Below, piece by piece: positions 37,105 through 47,620 of a DNA stretch of 64,000 bases. The notes below the pieces were generated by a model. The model was not told where the DNA came from and made no database searches. It worked only from the letters and a program-made list of their open reading frames with translations. The stretch lies in the NCBI GenBank assembly GCA_963830205.1, contig CAWHLP010000028.1:7629-71628 (forward strand). Reading direction: 5' to 3'. This DNA is from CAVSRC01 sp963830205. GTDB taxonomy: Bacteria > Pseudomonadota > Alphaproteobacteria > Rhizobiales > Kaistiaceae. Each line of letters begins with the position of its first letter. The first letter of the stretch is position 1. The translations under genes and the position numbers were made by a program.

Positions 37105-38589
37105 ATGAGCCGCAGCCCCATGCCTGATGCTTCCCCCGAACGCGATGGCGTCCGCGCCGAAACCTGCATGGTGGCGACGGGCAACCCCTACGCCGCCGAG
37201 GCCGCCATCGCCGTGCTCAAGGACGGCGGCAGCGCCGTCGACGCCGCGATTGCCGCCGACGCCGTGCATGGCCTGGTCGAGCCCATGGCGACCAGCATGG
37301 GCGGCGACCTTCTCGCCATGATCGTCGAGCCCGACGGTGCGCCACGGAGCTACAACGGCACCGGCCGGTCGCCGGCGGCGCTCACCGCCGATCTTGTCGA
37401 GCGGCTGCCCGACCGACGCATCCCCGAGCGCCACCCGCTGTCGGTGACGGTACCAGGCGCGGTGCGCGGCTGGTACGACCTCCACCAGCGCTACGGCCGG
37501 CTGGACTGGGCACGCCTGTTCAGGGCGGCGATCGCGCTCGCCGAGGACGGCTTTGCGGTGACGCCCATCTGCGCGCGCGAATGGAAGCTGTTCGAGCCGG
37601 TACTGAAGACCGACGCGACCAGCGCGGCCCTCTTCCGCGCGGGCGCCACGCCCGCCGCCGGCGAGCGCTTCGCCAACCCGGAACTCGGCGCGTTGCTGAA
37701 GGACATCGCGGCCGGCGGACCGGACGCCTACTATCTGGGGCCGGTGGCGGAGGCCGCCGCCAAGGCCACACAGGCCCATGGCGGCGTTCTCGCCGCCACC
37801 GATTTCGCCGCCCATCGAGGGGAATTCACCCAGCCGCTGTCGGCGACCTTCCGCGGTCTCACGGTTCTCGAGTGTCCGCCCAATACGCACGGCGTCGCCG
37901 TGCTCGACGCGCTCACCGCGCTGGAGCCGCTACCGCTTCCTGCCGACGCTCCCGAGACCATCCTGGCGGCGGTGAAGGCCGTCGCGGCGGGGCTGGAGCG
38001 CGCGCGCCAGACCGTCACCGATCCTGCCGGCAACACGGTCTGCACCGTCATCGTCGATGGCGACGGCCTGGCGATCACGCTGATGAGCAGCGTGTTCAAG
38101 CGCTTCGGCTCGGGCATCTCCGTGCCGGGCTTCGGCTTCGCCTTGCAGAACCGCGGCTCTGGCTTCGCCACGCCGGGCCATGTCAACGGCCCTGCCCCGG
38201 CCAAGCGCCCCTATCATACGGTCATCCCGGCAGCGGCGCTTGCCAATGGACGCTTCCATGCCGGCTTCGGCGTCGTCGGCGGCGCCATGCAGCCGCAGGG
38301 CCACGTCCAGATGCTGCTGCGCCTGGCGGCATGGGGCGAGCCGCTCCAGGCAGCCATCGACGCGCCGCGCTGGCGGCTGGAACCGGGCAATGTGCTGGCG
38401 ATCGAGCCCGGCACGCCCGAGCCGACCGTGAGGGCACTGCGCGCCGCCGGCTATACGGAACCCTCCGGCCAGGGCGAGCTTGCCGGGCGCAGCGATTTCG
38501 GCGGGGCGCAGTTCGTCATGCGCGCCGCCGACGGTTCGCTCATCGGCGGGTCGGACAAGCGCAAGGACGGCCTCGCGCGCGGGTTCTGA
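37105..38589 (+). CDS. gamma-glutamyltransferase family Ntn-hydrolase (HpxW/YwrD-like)
   Basis: A 494-residue member of the gamma-glutamyltransferase family. The self-processing nucleophile is T311 in GNTVCTVIVDGDG; the classical TTH motif is altered to TVC. The later block FGSGISVPGFGFALQNRGSGF resembles the YwrD/HpxW (oxamate amidohydrolase) branch. No signal peptide, so it should be cytoplasmic, unlike secreted glutathione hydrolases. Start taken at the ATG at 37105; upstream in-frame codons are low complexity. It shares an operator region with the reductase unit and probably hydrolyses an amide in the pathway. Confidence 0.82.
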   Translation: MSRSPMPDASPERDGVRAETCMVATGNPYAAEAAIAVLKDGGSAVDAAIAADAVHGLVEPMATSMGGDLLAMIVEPDGAPRSYNGTGRSPAALTADLVERLPDRRIPERHPLSVTVPGAVRGWYDLHQRYGRLDWARLFRAAIALAEDGFAVTPICAREWKLFEPVLKTDATSAALFRAGATPAAGERFANPELGALLKDIAAGGPDAYYLGPVAEAAAKATQAHGGVLAATDFAAHRGEFTQPLSATFRGLTVLECPPNTHGVAVLDALTALEPLPLPADAPETILAAVKAVAAGLERARQTVTDPAGNTVCTVIVDGDGLAITLMSSVFKRFGSGISVPGFGFALQNRGSGFATPGHVNGPAPAKRPYHTVIPAAALANGRFHAGFGVVGGAMQPQGHVQMLLRLAAWGEPLQAAIDAPRWRLEPGNVLAIEPGTPEPTVRALRAAGYTEPSGQGELAGRSDFGGAQFVMRAADGSLIGGSDKRKDGLARGF

Positions 38590-38601
38590 GGGCGCCGGTC
38601 C

Positions 38602-39603
38602 CTAGCGATGCCAGCAGGCGACGAAGTGCCCCGGCGTGCGCTCGACCAGCGGCGGCATGTGCAGCGAGCAGCGCTCGGTCGCCAGCGGACAGCGGCTGTG
38701 GAAATGACAGCCTGACGGCCAATGGCCGGGATCGGGGGCCTCGCCGCGATAGACGATGCGCTTGCGCGCCCGCTGGGTCTTGGGATGCGGCACCGGCACG
38801 GCCGAGAGCAGCGCCTCGGTATAGGGATGCAGCGGGTTCTCGTAGAGGTCGTCGCGGTGGGCAAGCTCCACCAGGCGGCCCGAATAGAGGATCGCGATGC
38901 GGTGCGAGATGTGGCGCACGACGCTGAGGTCGTGTGCGATGAACAGATAGGAGAGGCCCAGTTCCTGCTGCAGGTCCTGCAACAGGTTCACCACCTGCGC
39001 CCGCACCGACACGTCGAGCGCCGATACCGGTTCGTCGGCGACGATGAACTCGGGCCTCAGCGCCAAAGCGCGCGCGATGCCGATGCGCTGGCGCTGGCCG
39101 CCGCTGAAGGCGTGCGGAAAGCGGTCATGGGCATCGCGCGGCAGGCCGACCAGGCTGAGCAGCTCGCCGATCTCCTCGCGCGCCTCCTCGGCCTTGCGCA
39201 CGAAGCCGTGGGCGATGAGCGGCTCGGCGACGATCTCGAGGACCTTCATGCGCGGATTGAGGCTGGCATAGGGGTCCTGGAAGACGAGCTGCATGTGCCG
39301 GCGGAGCTGGCGCAAGGCGACGCCGTTGGCATGCGTGATGTCGTGGCCCTGGAAGGTGATCGTCCCGGCCGTGCTGTCGATCCGGCGAAGGATCGCCCGC
39401 CCGGTCGTGGTCTTGCCCGAGCCCGACTCGCCGACCAGGCCCAGCGTCTCGCCGCGATAAATGTCGAACGAGACGCCCTCGACGGCGGTGATCGTGCGCT
39501 TCTTGCCCCACAGGCCGGTGTGGCCGCCGTCATAGGCGACGCTGAGGCTGTTGACGCTGAGCAGCGGCTCGCGGGGGACGGTAACGGTGGCTGCGTCGCT
39601 CAT
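38602..39603 (-). CDS. peptide-type ABC transporter ATP-binding protein (OppF/DppF)
   Basis: A 333-residue ATPase: Walker A GESGSGKT, signature FSGGQRQRIGIARAL, Walker B FIVADEPVSALD, and the C-terminal oligopeptide-type extension with cysteines (GCHFHSRCPLATERC). Start at the ATG at 39603; the open frame further upstream belongs to overlapping coding DNA. Last gene of the five-gene minus-strand importer operon, convergent with the Ntn-hydrolase gene. Confidence 0.9.
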   Translation of the reverse strand: MSDAATVTVPREPLLSVNSLSVAYDGGHTGLWGKKRTITAVEGVSFDIYRGETLGLVGESGSGKTTTGRAILRRIDSTAGTITFQGHDITHANGVALRQLRRHMQLVFQDPYASLNPRMKVLEIVAEPLIAHGFVRKAEEAREEIGELLSLVGLPRDAHDRFPHAFSGGQRQRIGIARALALRPEFIVADEPVSALDVSVRAQVVNLLQDLQQELGLSYLFIAHDLSVVRHISHRIAILYSGRLVELAHRDDLYENPLHPYTEALLSAVPVPHPKTQRARKRIVYRGEAPDPGHWPSGCHFHSRCPLATERCSLHMPPLVERTPGHFVACWHR

Positions 39604-39611
39604 CGGGGCGC

Positions 39612-40624
<1,013 letters not shown>

Positions 40625-40628
<4 letters not shown>

Positions 40629-41593
40629 GCGCGGGCCTCCCGCACGCGATGACGCCGGCGCCGTTCGGCGGCCTTGGCGCGGGCGAAGCGCTTCTCGCGC
40701 TCCTGCGGATCGGTGGTCACCCTGAGCCAGTTGGCGAACAGGTTGATGGCGAGCACCGTGATCGAGATCGACAGCCCCGGGAACGCCACCAGCCACCAGG
40801 CGACGAACAGGTAGTCCTTGCCGTTGGCGATATCGAGGCCCCAGCTCGTCGCCGGCGGCTGGATGCCGAGGCCGAGGAACGACATCGCCGCCTCGGCCAG
40901 CACGATGTTGGTGAACTCGAGGATGCCGAGGGTGAGCAGCGGCGAGGTCAGATTGGGCAGGATGTGGCGAAAGATGATGCGCACCGGCGTGCAACCGATC
41001 ATCTCCGCCGCCTCGACATAGGCCGTGTGACGGACGGAGAGCACGATGCCGCGGATGACGCGCGCGTAGACCATCCAGTTGGTCAACGCCAGCACGACGA
41101 TGGTGGTGATGAGCCCCGGTCCGACCACCGAAACCACCAGGATGATCAGCAAGAGGCCGGGAAAGGCCACCTGCACGTCGACGGCGCGCATGATGAACAG
41201 GTCGACGCGGCCGCCGACGAAGCCAGCGGTGAGGCCGAGCAGCACGCCGAAGGTTCCGGCGCAGGCGACCACCGAGACGCCGACGATGAGCGAGGCGCGG
41301 GCGCCGAAGATGACGCGCGAAAGGATGTCGCGGCCGAGCTGGTCGGTGCCCAGCGGGTGCGCCCAGTCGCCGCCCGGCAGCCACGCCGGCGGCTTCAGGC
41401 GGGTGATGATATCCTGGGCGGCCGGATCGTAGGGGGCAAGCAGCGGCGCCAGGATCGCCATCGCCACCAGCAGGATGATGACGACGAAGCCGATCAAACC
41501 GGCCTTGTCGTGCCACAACTCCTCAGCCAGCATCGCCAGCCGGCTGCGCTGGGCGCGTTCAGTGCTCGCGGGCAACAGGTTCGCCGCCGTCAT
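40625..41593 (-). CDS. peptide-type ABC transporter permease (DppC)
   Basis: A 322-residue membrane permease with about six hydrophobic segments and the DppC features HPLGTDQLGRDILSRVIFGAR (split by the first periplasmic region) and the cytoplasmic loop EAAEMIGCTPVRIIFRHILPN. Overlaps the OppD gene by 4 bases and follows the DppB-type gene by 3 bases. Confidence 0.9.
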
Positions 41594-41596
41594 CGA

Positions 41597-42517
41597 TCAG
41601 GCCAGCTTGATGCGCGGATCGATCGCCTTGTAGACGACGTCCATCGCGATGTTGACGGCGACGATGAGGATGGCGACCGTGAAGACGATCGCCTGCAACA
41701 GGAACAGGTCGCTGTGGTCGATTGCCTTGAGCGCGGTCAGGCCGAGGCCCGGCCAGGCGAAGACGCTCTCGACCACGACCGTGTAGCCCGCCAGCGCATT
41801 GATGAATTCCCAGCCGGCCAGCGTCAGGAAGGGCACCAGGGCGTTGCGCATGGCATGGCCGAACAGCACCTTGGCGAAGTGCAGGCCCTTGGCGCGCGCG
41901 GTGCGGATGTATTGCTGATTGAGCTCGTCAATCACCGAGGAGCGCACCATCATCATCAGCCGCGCCAGGCTGGGCAGCGCCATGGTGATCGCCGGCAGGA
42001 CGATGTGGTTGGGCCCGCCGATGCCCGATGTCGGCAGTAGCCGCAGCTTCACCGCGAAGAAGAAGATCAGCATCAGCCCCAGCCAGAACTGCGGCACCGA
42101 CAGGCCGAGCAGCCCGCCCAAGGTGGTGACGCGGTCGGCAAGGCCCCCGGGTCGCAAGGCGGCAAACGCACCCAAGGGCACGGCCAGCGCAATCGCCAGC
42201 CCCAGGCCGCAGACGATCAGGATCAACGTCGCCGGCAGATGCTGGAGGACGATGGCCATCGCCGGCCGCCGCTGCCACAGGCTGTCGCCGAAGTTGAAGG
42301 TCGCCAGATCGCCGACGAAGGAGACGAACTGCTCGGCGATCGGCCTGTCGAGCCCGATCTGGTGCTCGAAGGCGGCGCGTTGCGCGTCGGTGGCCGAAAG
42401 GGGCAGCATGACCTTGACCGGATCGCCGACCAGCCGGGTGGCTACGAAGACGACCATCGTGACGCCGATGACCACCAGCAGTCCCTGGCCGATGCGGCGG
42501 ATCAAAAATCGGATCAT
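41597..42517 (-). CDS. peptide-type ABC transporter permease (DppB)
   Basis: A 306-residue membrane permease. The N-terminus MIRFLIRRIGQGLLVV and the loop YIRTARAKGLHFAKVLFGHAMRN (in two parts around the EAA region) are typical DppB features. Forms the channel with the DppC-type partner. It starts 31 bases downstream of the binding-protein stop. Confidence 0.9.
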   Translation of the reverse strand: MIRFLIRRIGQGLLVVIGVTMVVFVATRLVGDPVKVMLPLSATDAQRAAFEHQIGLDRPIAEQFVSFVGDLATFNFGDSLWQRRPAMAIVLQHLPATLILIVCGLGLAIALAVPLGAFAALRPGGLADRVTTLGGLLGLSVPQFWLGLMLIFFFAVKLRLLPTSGIGGPNHIVLPAITMALPSLARLMMMVRSSVIDELNQQYIRTARAKGLHFAKVLFGHAMRNALVPFLTLAGWEFINALAGYTVVVESVFAWPGLGLTALKAIDHSDLFLLQAIVFTVAILIVAVNIAMDVVYKAIDPRIKLA

Positions 42518-42547
42518 GCTGCCCCTGAGGCTCCTTCCCCTGTCGTC

Positions 42548-44032
42548 CTAGTCCGTGGTCTTCATTTCCTTGACGAGAAGCTTGGCATCCACGCGCGGTG
42601 TCCACTCGAGCCGCTGCGAGAAGCCGTAGATGTCTTCTTCGTTGAGGAGCGGTGCAAGATAGTTGCCATCGTACGCCTTCTTGGTGATGTCGGCGTACAT
42701 GGCCGCACGCTTGACCGGGTCGGTCTCGGTACGCGCCGCCTTGGATTCGGCGGCCATATCCTGGTCGTTGTTCGACGCATAGCTGGCACCGGACTCGTAG
42801 GCCGAGGTGACGGCACGGTCGGCGTCGAGCAGTTCGTCGGAATTGGCGACGAAGATGGCGTCCGGCCGATGGGCCTTGTCGAACAGGCGGTTCAGGTACT
42901 CGCCGAACTCGCTGATCTGGACGTCGACCTTGAGGCCGATCTTGGTCCAGTAGGCGGCGACGGCCTCGATCGTCTCGCGGTCCTTGAGCCAGCGCCCCGC
43001 CTCGCCTTGCAGCGTGATCGTGGTGCCTTCCGCGCCGGCGTCCTTGATGAGCTGGGTGGCCTTGGCCGGATCATAGGGATAGGGCTTCAGGTCCTTGTTG
43101 AAGCCGAACGCCTTCGGGTTGACGAGCTGGCCCTGGGTCACCTTGGCGTAGCCGCCGAAGAGGTTCTTGGCCAAGGCATCGCGGTCGATGGCGAGGTTGA
43201 GCGCCTCGCGCACGCGCGGGTCCTTGGTCGACGGGTTCTCCGTCGACAGCACGATCACCGAGGTCTCCAGGCCCTGGACGGCGGCAAACTTCGGCACCTG
43301 CGTGGTGAATTCAGGCAGCAGGTTGGTGATCACGTCGAGCTCGCCGGCCATCAGGCCCGAGAGCCGCGTGCCGGGCTCGCCGATGAAGCGATAGGTCACC
43401 TGGCCGATCGACGGCGCCCCGCCCCAGTATTTGGGGTTGGCCTTGAGCACGATGTTCTCGCCGCGCGCCCAGTGGTCGAACACGTAGGGTCCGGTGCCGA
43501 TCGGCTGCGAAGCGAAGTTGGGATCGGCGACATATTTCGGCGCGATCATCTTCATCCAGTACATGCGCGCCGGCAGGATCGGGTCGGGGCCGTTGGTGGT
43601 GATGTCGACGGTCAGGTCATCGACCTTCTTGGCGCCGGTGATGGTGCCGAAGTAGGACGCCTGCTCCGACTTGAGCGCCGGATCGATGATGCGCGTCACG
43701 CTCGCCACCACCGCGTCGGCATTGAAGGGCTCGCCGTTGGTGAACGAGATGTTCGGACGGAGCTTGAACTCCCAGGTGGTCGCGTTGGTCTGCACCGGGG
43801 CGGCAGCCGCCAGGCCCGGCACCAGCTGGGCGTCCGGCGTACGCGCCATCAGGGTTTCATAGATATTGTCGTTGACGGCGCGCTCGCCGCCGTCGTCACG
43901 CACTTGCGGATCGAGCGTCGAAGGCTCCGATCCGATGGCGATCGTGATGTCGCCGGCACTTGCCGCGGCCGTAGCGAACACCGCCATGGCGGCCAGCGCC
44001 ACGCCGGATATCAGGTTTAACGCCTTCATCAT
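42548..44032 (-). CDS. peptide-type ABC transporter periplasmic binding protein (SBP family 5)
   Basis: A binding protein of about 494 residues. Signal peptide MMKALNLISGVALAAMAV to a cut after ASA; mature start ITIAIGSEPSTLDPQVRDDG is characteristic of family 5 (peptide, nickel, opine and glutathione importers). AGGAGCG lies at the right distance from the ATGs at 44032 and 44029. First gene of the importer operon, behind two operator-like sites at 44146 and 44340. With amide and imine enzymes nearby, the ligand may be a peptide, opine or amide-linked compound. Confidence 0.9.
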   Translation of the reverse strand: MMKALNLISGVALAAMAVFATAAASAGDITIAIGSEPSTLDPQVRDDGGERAVNDNIYETLMARTPDAQLVPGLAAAAPVQTNATTWEFKLRPNISFTNGEPFNADAVVASVTRIIDPALKSEQASYFGTITGAKKVDDLTVDITTNGPDPILPARMYWMKMIAPKYVADPNFASQPIGTGPYVFDHWARGENIVLKANPKYWGGAPSIGQVTYRFIGEPGTRLSGLMAGELDVITNLLPEFTTQVPKFAAVQGLETSVIVLSTENPSTKDPRVREALNLAIDRDALAKNLFGGYAKVTQGQLVNPKAFGFNKDLKPYPYDPAKATQLIKDAGAEGTTITLQGEAGRWLKDRETIEAVAAYWTKIGLKVDVQISEFGEYLNRLFDKAHRPDAIFVANSDELLDADRAVTSAYESGASYASNNDQDMAAESKAARTETDPVKRAAMYADITKKAYDGNYLAPLLNEEDIYGFSQRLEWTPRVDAKLLVKEMKTTD

Positions 44033-44145
44033 CCGCTCCTTGTTCCTGAAGCAACAATTCCGTGCGCGCGACTGCGGCACGGCAGGCGGATCGGCGATGT
44101 TCCCCCGATGGCACCTTGGATTCGCTCTGAAATGGAGTCAAGTCG

Positions 44146-44161
44146 TCAGTATACAGATGAA
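44146..44161. promoter_or_regulatory. operator-like site upstream of the importer operon
   Basis: GTCAGTATACAGATGA keeps CAGTATAC plus AG and lies about 115 bases before the binding-protein start. Confidence 0.5.
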
Positions 44162-44339
44162 CCGGGATTTTTCCGTTCGCCTTCCCCTGTCCCGCGTCCA
44201 GTCGAGCCGCAGCGCGGTTGCAGGGCCGCCCGGAAACGCACACGATACCAATGCGATAAGGGCAACTGCAAGGCGGTGCGCATTCTCTGTGCAGGGCTGG
44301 TTGCTTTGCCGCCCAATTTTCTCTCTTCCCCTCCAATTC

Positions 44340-44360
44340 GGTATACTCCATACTGCATAC
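44340..44360. promoter_or_regulatory. second operator-like cluster upstream of the importer operon
   Basis: GGTATACTCCATACTGCATAC contains three overlapping half-sites of the same motif (GTATACT, CATACTG, GCATAC) in AT-richer DNA just beyond the MarR stop codon. Confidence 0.45.
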
Positions 44361-44399
44361 GAGCGGATGACGGTGTTCCCCAATGCCCTCCGCGCGCTT

Positions 44400-44984
44400 T
44401 CAGTCGCCGTCCTCGCGCTCCCGCACAAGGGGCGCGCGGCCATGGTGGTTGTTGGACTCCAGCAACTGCATCAGCGTCATCACGAAGGTCTCGCGCTCGC
44501 GCTTGTCGAGGACATCGAGCAGACGGTCCTGGGCGCGCGCCATGGCCGGGTGCATGGCCTCGACCAGCCGCTCGCCTTCCCGCGTCAGCCGTGCCAGCAG
44601 CTTGCGGCGGTCGGTGCGGCTGGCGCCGCGCGAGATCAAGCCGCGCCGCTCCAGCCGCCTGAGAACATCGGCAACATTGGTGCGGTCGATGCCGACAAGG
44701 TGGGCGAGCACCACCTGATCCGAATCCGGATTGGTGGAAAGCACCGTGAGCAGCCCGTACTGGACCGGCGTGATGCCGAAGGCGGCACATTCCTCGAAGA
44801 AGATCGCCGAGTGAATCTGGTGCAGCCGGCGAATGAGGTAGCCAGGGCGACGCCACAGCGGGAAGCGCTCTGCCAGCGCTGTGAGCACCGGGTTGGGGGC
44901 GGGCGCCGCGGCGTCCGCTGCCGCGCCCTTCTTCGTCGATGCCTTCCCTGCCCGCTTGGTCCTGGCCTTCGTCGTCCCCGTCAT
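44400..44984 (-). CDS. MarR family transcriptional regulator
   Basis: A 194-residue winged-helix regulator with a Lys/Ala-rich N-terminal tail (about 35 residues). The core shows ITPVQYGLLTVLSTNPDSDQ, VGIDRTNVADVLRRLERRGL (recognition helix) and the wing ASRTDRRKLLARLT. MarR proteins often respond to aromatic acids. It lies between the importer and the monooxygenase genes and could provide substrate sensing beside the GntR protein. Confidence 0.88.
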   Translation of the reverse strand: MTGTTKARTKRAGKASTKKGAAADAAAPAPNPVLTALAERFPLWRRPGYLIRRLHQIHSAIFFEECAAFGITPVQYGLLTVLSTNPDSDQVVLAHLVGIDRTNVADVLRRLERRGLISRGASRTDRRKLLARLTREGERLVEAMHPAMARAQDRLLDVLDKRERETFVMTLMQLLESNNHHGRAPLVREREDGD

Positions 44985-45180
44985 CGTCCCTCCCGATTGT
45001 CACTGCCGCCGCACCTCGCGGGGGGTTCCCTCGCATGAGGAGACATCGTCCGCCGCCAAAGCGCAACGATGGCACTCCTCGCCTGTTCCTGCCCGCGCAC
45101 TCGCTGCCGAGTTGCCGATGGCGAGAAACGGGGTATGCTGACGATCTCCCACGGACGCACCCGCGGCAAGGATTTTTCCA

Positions 45181-45548
45181 TGGCTCAGGAACCGCTCGCC
45201 AGCAAAGGCAACTTCCTCCACATCTACGATTTCATGGTCGAACCCGGCCGCGAGACGGAATTCATCAAGCTCTTCGAGGAGTTCGACTATTCCGACGGCA
45301 ACCCCATGCATAAGTCCTGGGCCCAGGTGAAGGACGGGGTGCTGTGCCGGGATACCGAGAACCCCAGCCGCTTCTTCCTGATCGCCGAGTGGCGCGACAT
45401 CGAGGAGCACGCGCGCATCCGCAAGATCCTTGCAGAGGAGATCAGGCCGGCCTTCGTCGGGCTGATCGAGGGGCGGAAGTTCGTGCCGAAATACGTGGAG
45501 GTGGTCTCGTCGACCCCGGACGAGGTGCTGAAGGCGGCCGAGAGCTGA
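45181..45548 (+). CDS. antibiotic biosynthesis monooxygenase (ABM) domain protein
   Basis: A 122-residue single-domain protein with the ABM ferredoxin-like fold pattern (IYDFMVEPGRETEFIKLFEEF, then RFFLIAEWRDIEEH). Such small proteins act as cofactor-free oxygenases or as helpers in quinone and aromatic pathways. Start at the ATG at 45181; the in-frame extension back to 45069 is not conserved. It precedes the GST gene by 10 bases. Confidence 0.78.
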
Positions 45549-45558
45549 GAGGGGCTCG

Positions 45559-46200
45559 ATGCGGGCGCTCTACACCTTCTTCCGCTCGTCCACGTCCTAC
45601 CGCGTGCGTATCGCGCTGGCGTTCAAGGGACTGGCGTGGGAGCCGCGCTATGTCAGCCTGCCCGCCATGGAGCACCGCACGCCGGACTATTTCGACGTGA
45701 ATCCCCAGGGCCTGGTGCCGACGCTGGTCGACGATGAGGTGACCATCGCGCAGAGCCTCGCCATCCTGGAATATCTTGAGGAGCGCTACCCGGAGCCGCC
45801 GCTGCTGCCCGCCGACATCGGCGAACGCGCCTATGTGCGCAGCCTCTGCGACATCGTCGGCTGCGACATCCATCCGCTCAACAATGTGCGCGTTCTGAAG
45901 TGGCTGAAAGCCGAGTGGCAGCGCAGCGAGGACGATACCAACCTCTGGTATGCGCACTGGATCGCCGAGGGCTTCCGCTCCTTCGAGGCGACGCTGGCCA
46001 AGGCCGCCCGCCACGGCCGCTACTGCCTCGGCGACGCGATCACCATGGCGGACGTCTGCCTGGTGCCGCAGGTCGCCAATGCCCGCCGGTTCAACTGCGA
46101 CCTCAGCGCCTTTCCGCTCTCCGTCGCCATCGCCGAACGGGCGGCCGCGCTGCCGGCCTTCCAGCAGGCGCTGCCTTCCCGCCAAGGCGACGCCTTTTGA
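45559..46200 (+). CDS. glutathione S-transferase, zeta-like (maleylacetoacetate/maleylpyruvate isomerase type)
   Basis: A 213-residue GST. The N-terminal thioredoxin fold holds the zeta-class glutathione motif SSTSYRVRIAL (10-20), NPQGLVPTLVDD and the SLAILEYLEE helix; the C-terminal domain is helical. Zeta enzymes isomerise maleylacetoacetate or maleylpyruvate, the products of aromatic ring cleavage. Next to a FAD monooxygenase this suggests an aromatic branch, but no ring-cleavage dioxygenase is seen in the window. Confidence 0.85.
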   Translation: MRALYTFFRSSTSYRVRIALAFKGLAWEPRYVSLPAMEHRTPDYFDVNPQGLVPTLVDDEVTIAQSLAILEYLEERYPEPPLLPADIGERAYVRSLCDIVGCDIHPLNNVRVLKWLKAEWQRSEDDTNLWYAHWIAEGFRSFEATLAKAARHGRYCLGDAITMADVCLVPQVANARRFNCDLSAFPLSVAIAERAAALPAFQQALPSRQGDAF

Positions 46201-46207
46201 GCGTCGC

Positions 46208-47444
46208 TCAGCCCTTGGCGGCCAGGCTCTGCTTGTCGTAGCCGGCGACCTTCTTGTAGCTGTTGCTGATCGCCGCCAGCTCGGCCGGATCGATGATGTC
46301 CTCGATGCGCGCGAACGGCTTGTCGCCGCTGCGCAGGAACACCTCGCGGAGGATGGCGTCGGGCGGCGTCGTTCGGTTGGTGCGCACCACCGCCGCGGTC
46401 GCCGCAAGGCGCTTGTCCTGGTAGGCCGCGAGCGCCGTGGGCACGCTGTCGCGATGGTCGGCGAGCGCATCGGCAAGCGCCCGCGCGTCGAGGATCGCCT
46501 GCCCGGCGCCGTTCGAGCCGCGCGGATACATCGGGTGGGCGGCGTCGCCAAGCAGCGTCACGCGGTGAAAACTCCAGCGGTCGAGCGGGTCCTTGTCGAC
46601 CATCGGATATTCGAGGATCGCCTCGGAAGCACGGATCATCGCCGGCACGTCGAGGAAATCGAAGTGCCAGTCGGCGAAGGCATCGATGAAGTCCTCGAGC
46701 CGCCCCTGCTTGTTCCAGTCCTGGCGGTCATGGTGCGGGGTCTCGATCTCGGCCACCCAGTTGATGAGCTGGTTGCCGGCGCCGTCGATGTTGTTGCGGA
46801 TCGGGTAGATGACCATCTTGCCGTGGGTCAGCCAGCCGGCGCGCATGTAGCTGGCGCCGGTGAGATAGGGCCGCCAGCGCGCCACGCCGCGCCACATGTT
46901 GACGCCCGGAATAGATCGGGCCACCGTCGTTTGGGTGGAGCTCGCGGCGGACGACCGAATGGATGCCGTCGCAACCGATGACCGCCGCCCCCGCAACACG
47001 CACCGTCTCGCCGCCGCGATCGAACACGGCGACCGCCCTCTCCTCGCTTTGCTCGACGCCGACGCAGCGATGCCCGGTGACGACACGGTCGGCGCCCGCT
47101 TCGCGGACGAATGCCTGGTAGATGACCTGCTGCAGGTCGCCGCGGTGGATCTGGAACTGCGGCCACGGATAGCCGGCGTAGGTTCCCACCGGCTCCTTGT
47201 AGATGAACTGGCCGAAGCGGTTGAAGAAGCACGATTCCTGCGCCGTCACGCCGACCGCGGCCAGCGCCTTCTCCAGCCCCAGCTCGCTGAGCTCCCGGCT
47301 GGCGTGCGGCAGGATGCTGATGCCGACGCCGATCGGCCTGATCTCGGAGGCGCTCTCATAGACCCGCACGGGGAGGCCCCTGCGGTGCAGCATGAGGGCG
47401 AGCGTCAGCCCGCCAATTCCTCCGCCGACGATGATGATGTCCAT
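46208..47444 (-). CDS. PhzS-like FAD-dependent monooxygenase (frame break near 46906)
   Basis: A flavoprotein hydroxylase of about 411 residues when repaired. N-terminal FAD loop MDIIIVGGGIGGLTLAL, the IHRGDLQQVI and GCDGIHSVVRREL blocks, then MWRGV, LINWVAEIE, DWNKQGRLEDFIDAFADW and the second FAD motif LLGDAAHPMYPRGSNGAGQA. These order and spacing features are those of PhzS (phenazine hydroxylase) and salicylate-hydroxylase relatives. One C too many at 46905-46907 breaks the frame; removal gives YSGVNMWRGVARW. Start taken at the ATG at 47444. Converges with the GST gene. Confidence 0.85.
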
Positions 47445-47520
47445 GCGCTGACCCTGGAGCCACGCGATACCGACATGGCAGATTTGCATTGAGCCAAACT
47501 TCTATGTCAAGGAAAAGGAC

Positions 47521-47536
47521 GTATACTGATTAAATC
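47521..47536. promoter_or_regulatory. operator-like site in divergent promoter region
   Basis: GTATACTGATTAAATC carries the GTATACTG half of the CAGTATACTG palindrome, between the leftward monooxygenase and the rightward SDR/ligase unit. Confidence 0.5.
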
Positions 47537-47620
47537 GACGTCGCCCGCCGGTGCGAATGCCTCCGGCATTGTGCGGCGGGCGGCAGCCGTTGCAGGAAAC
47601 GGCAAGGTTGGGAGGCGTTG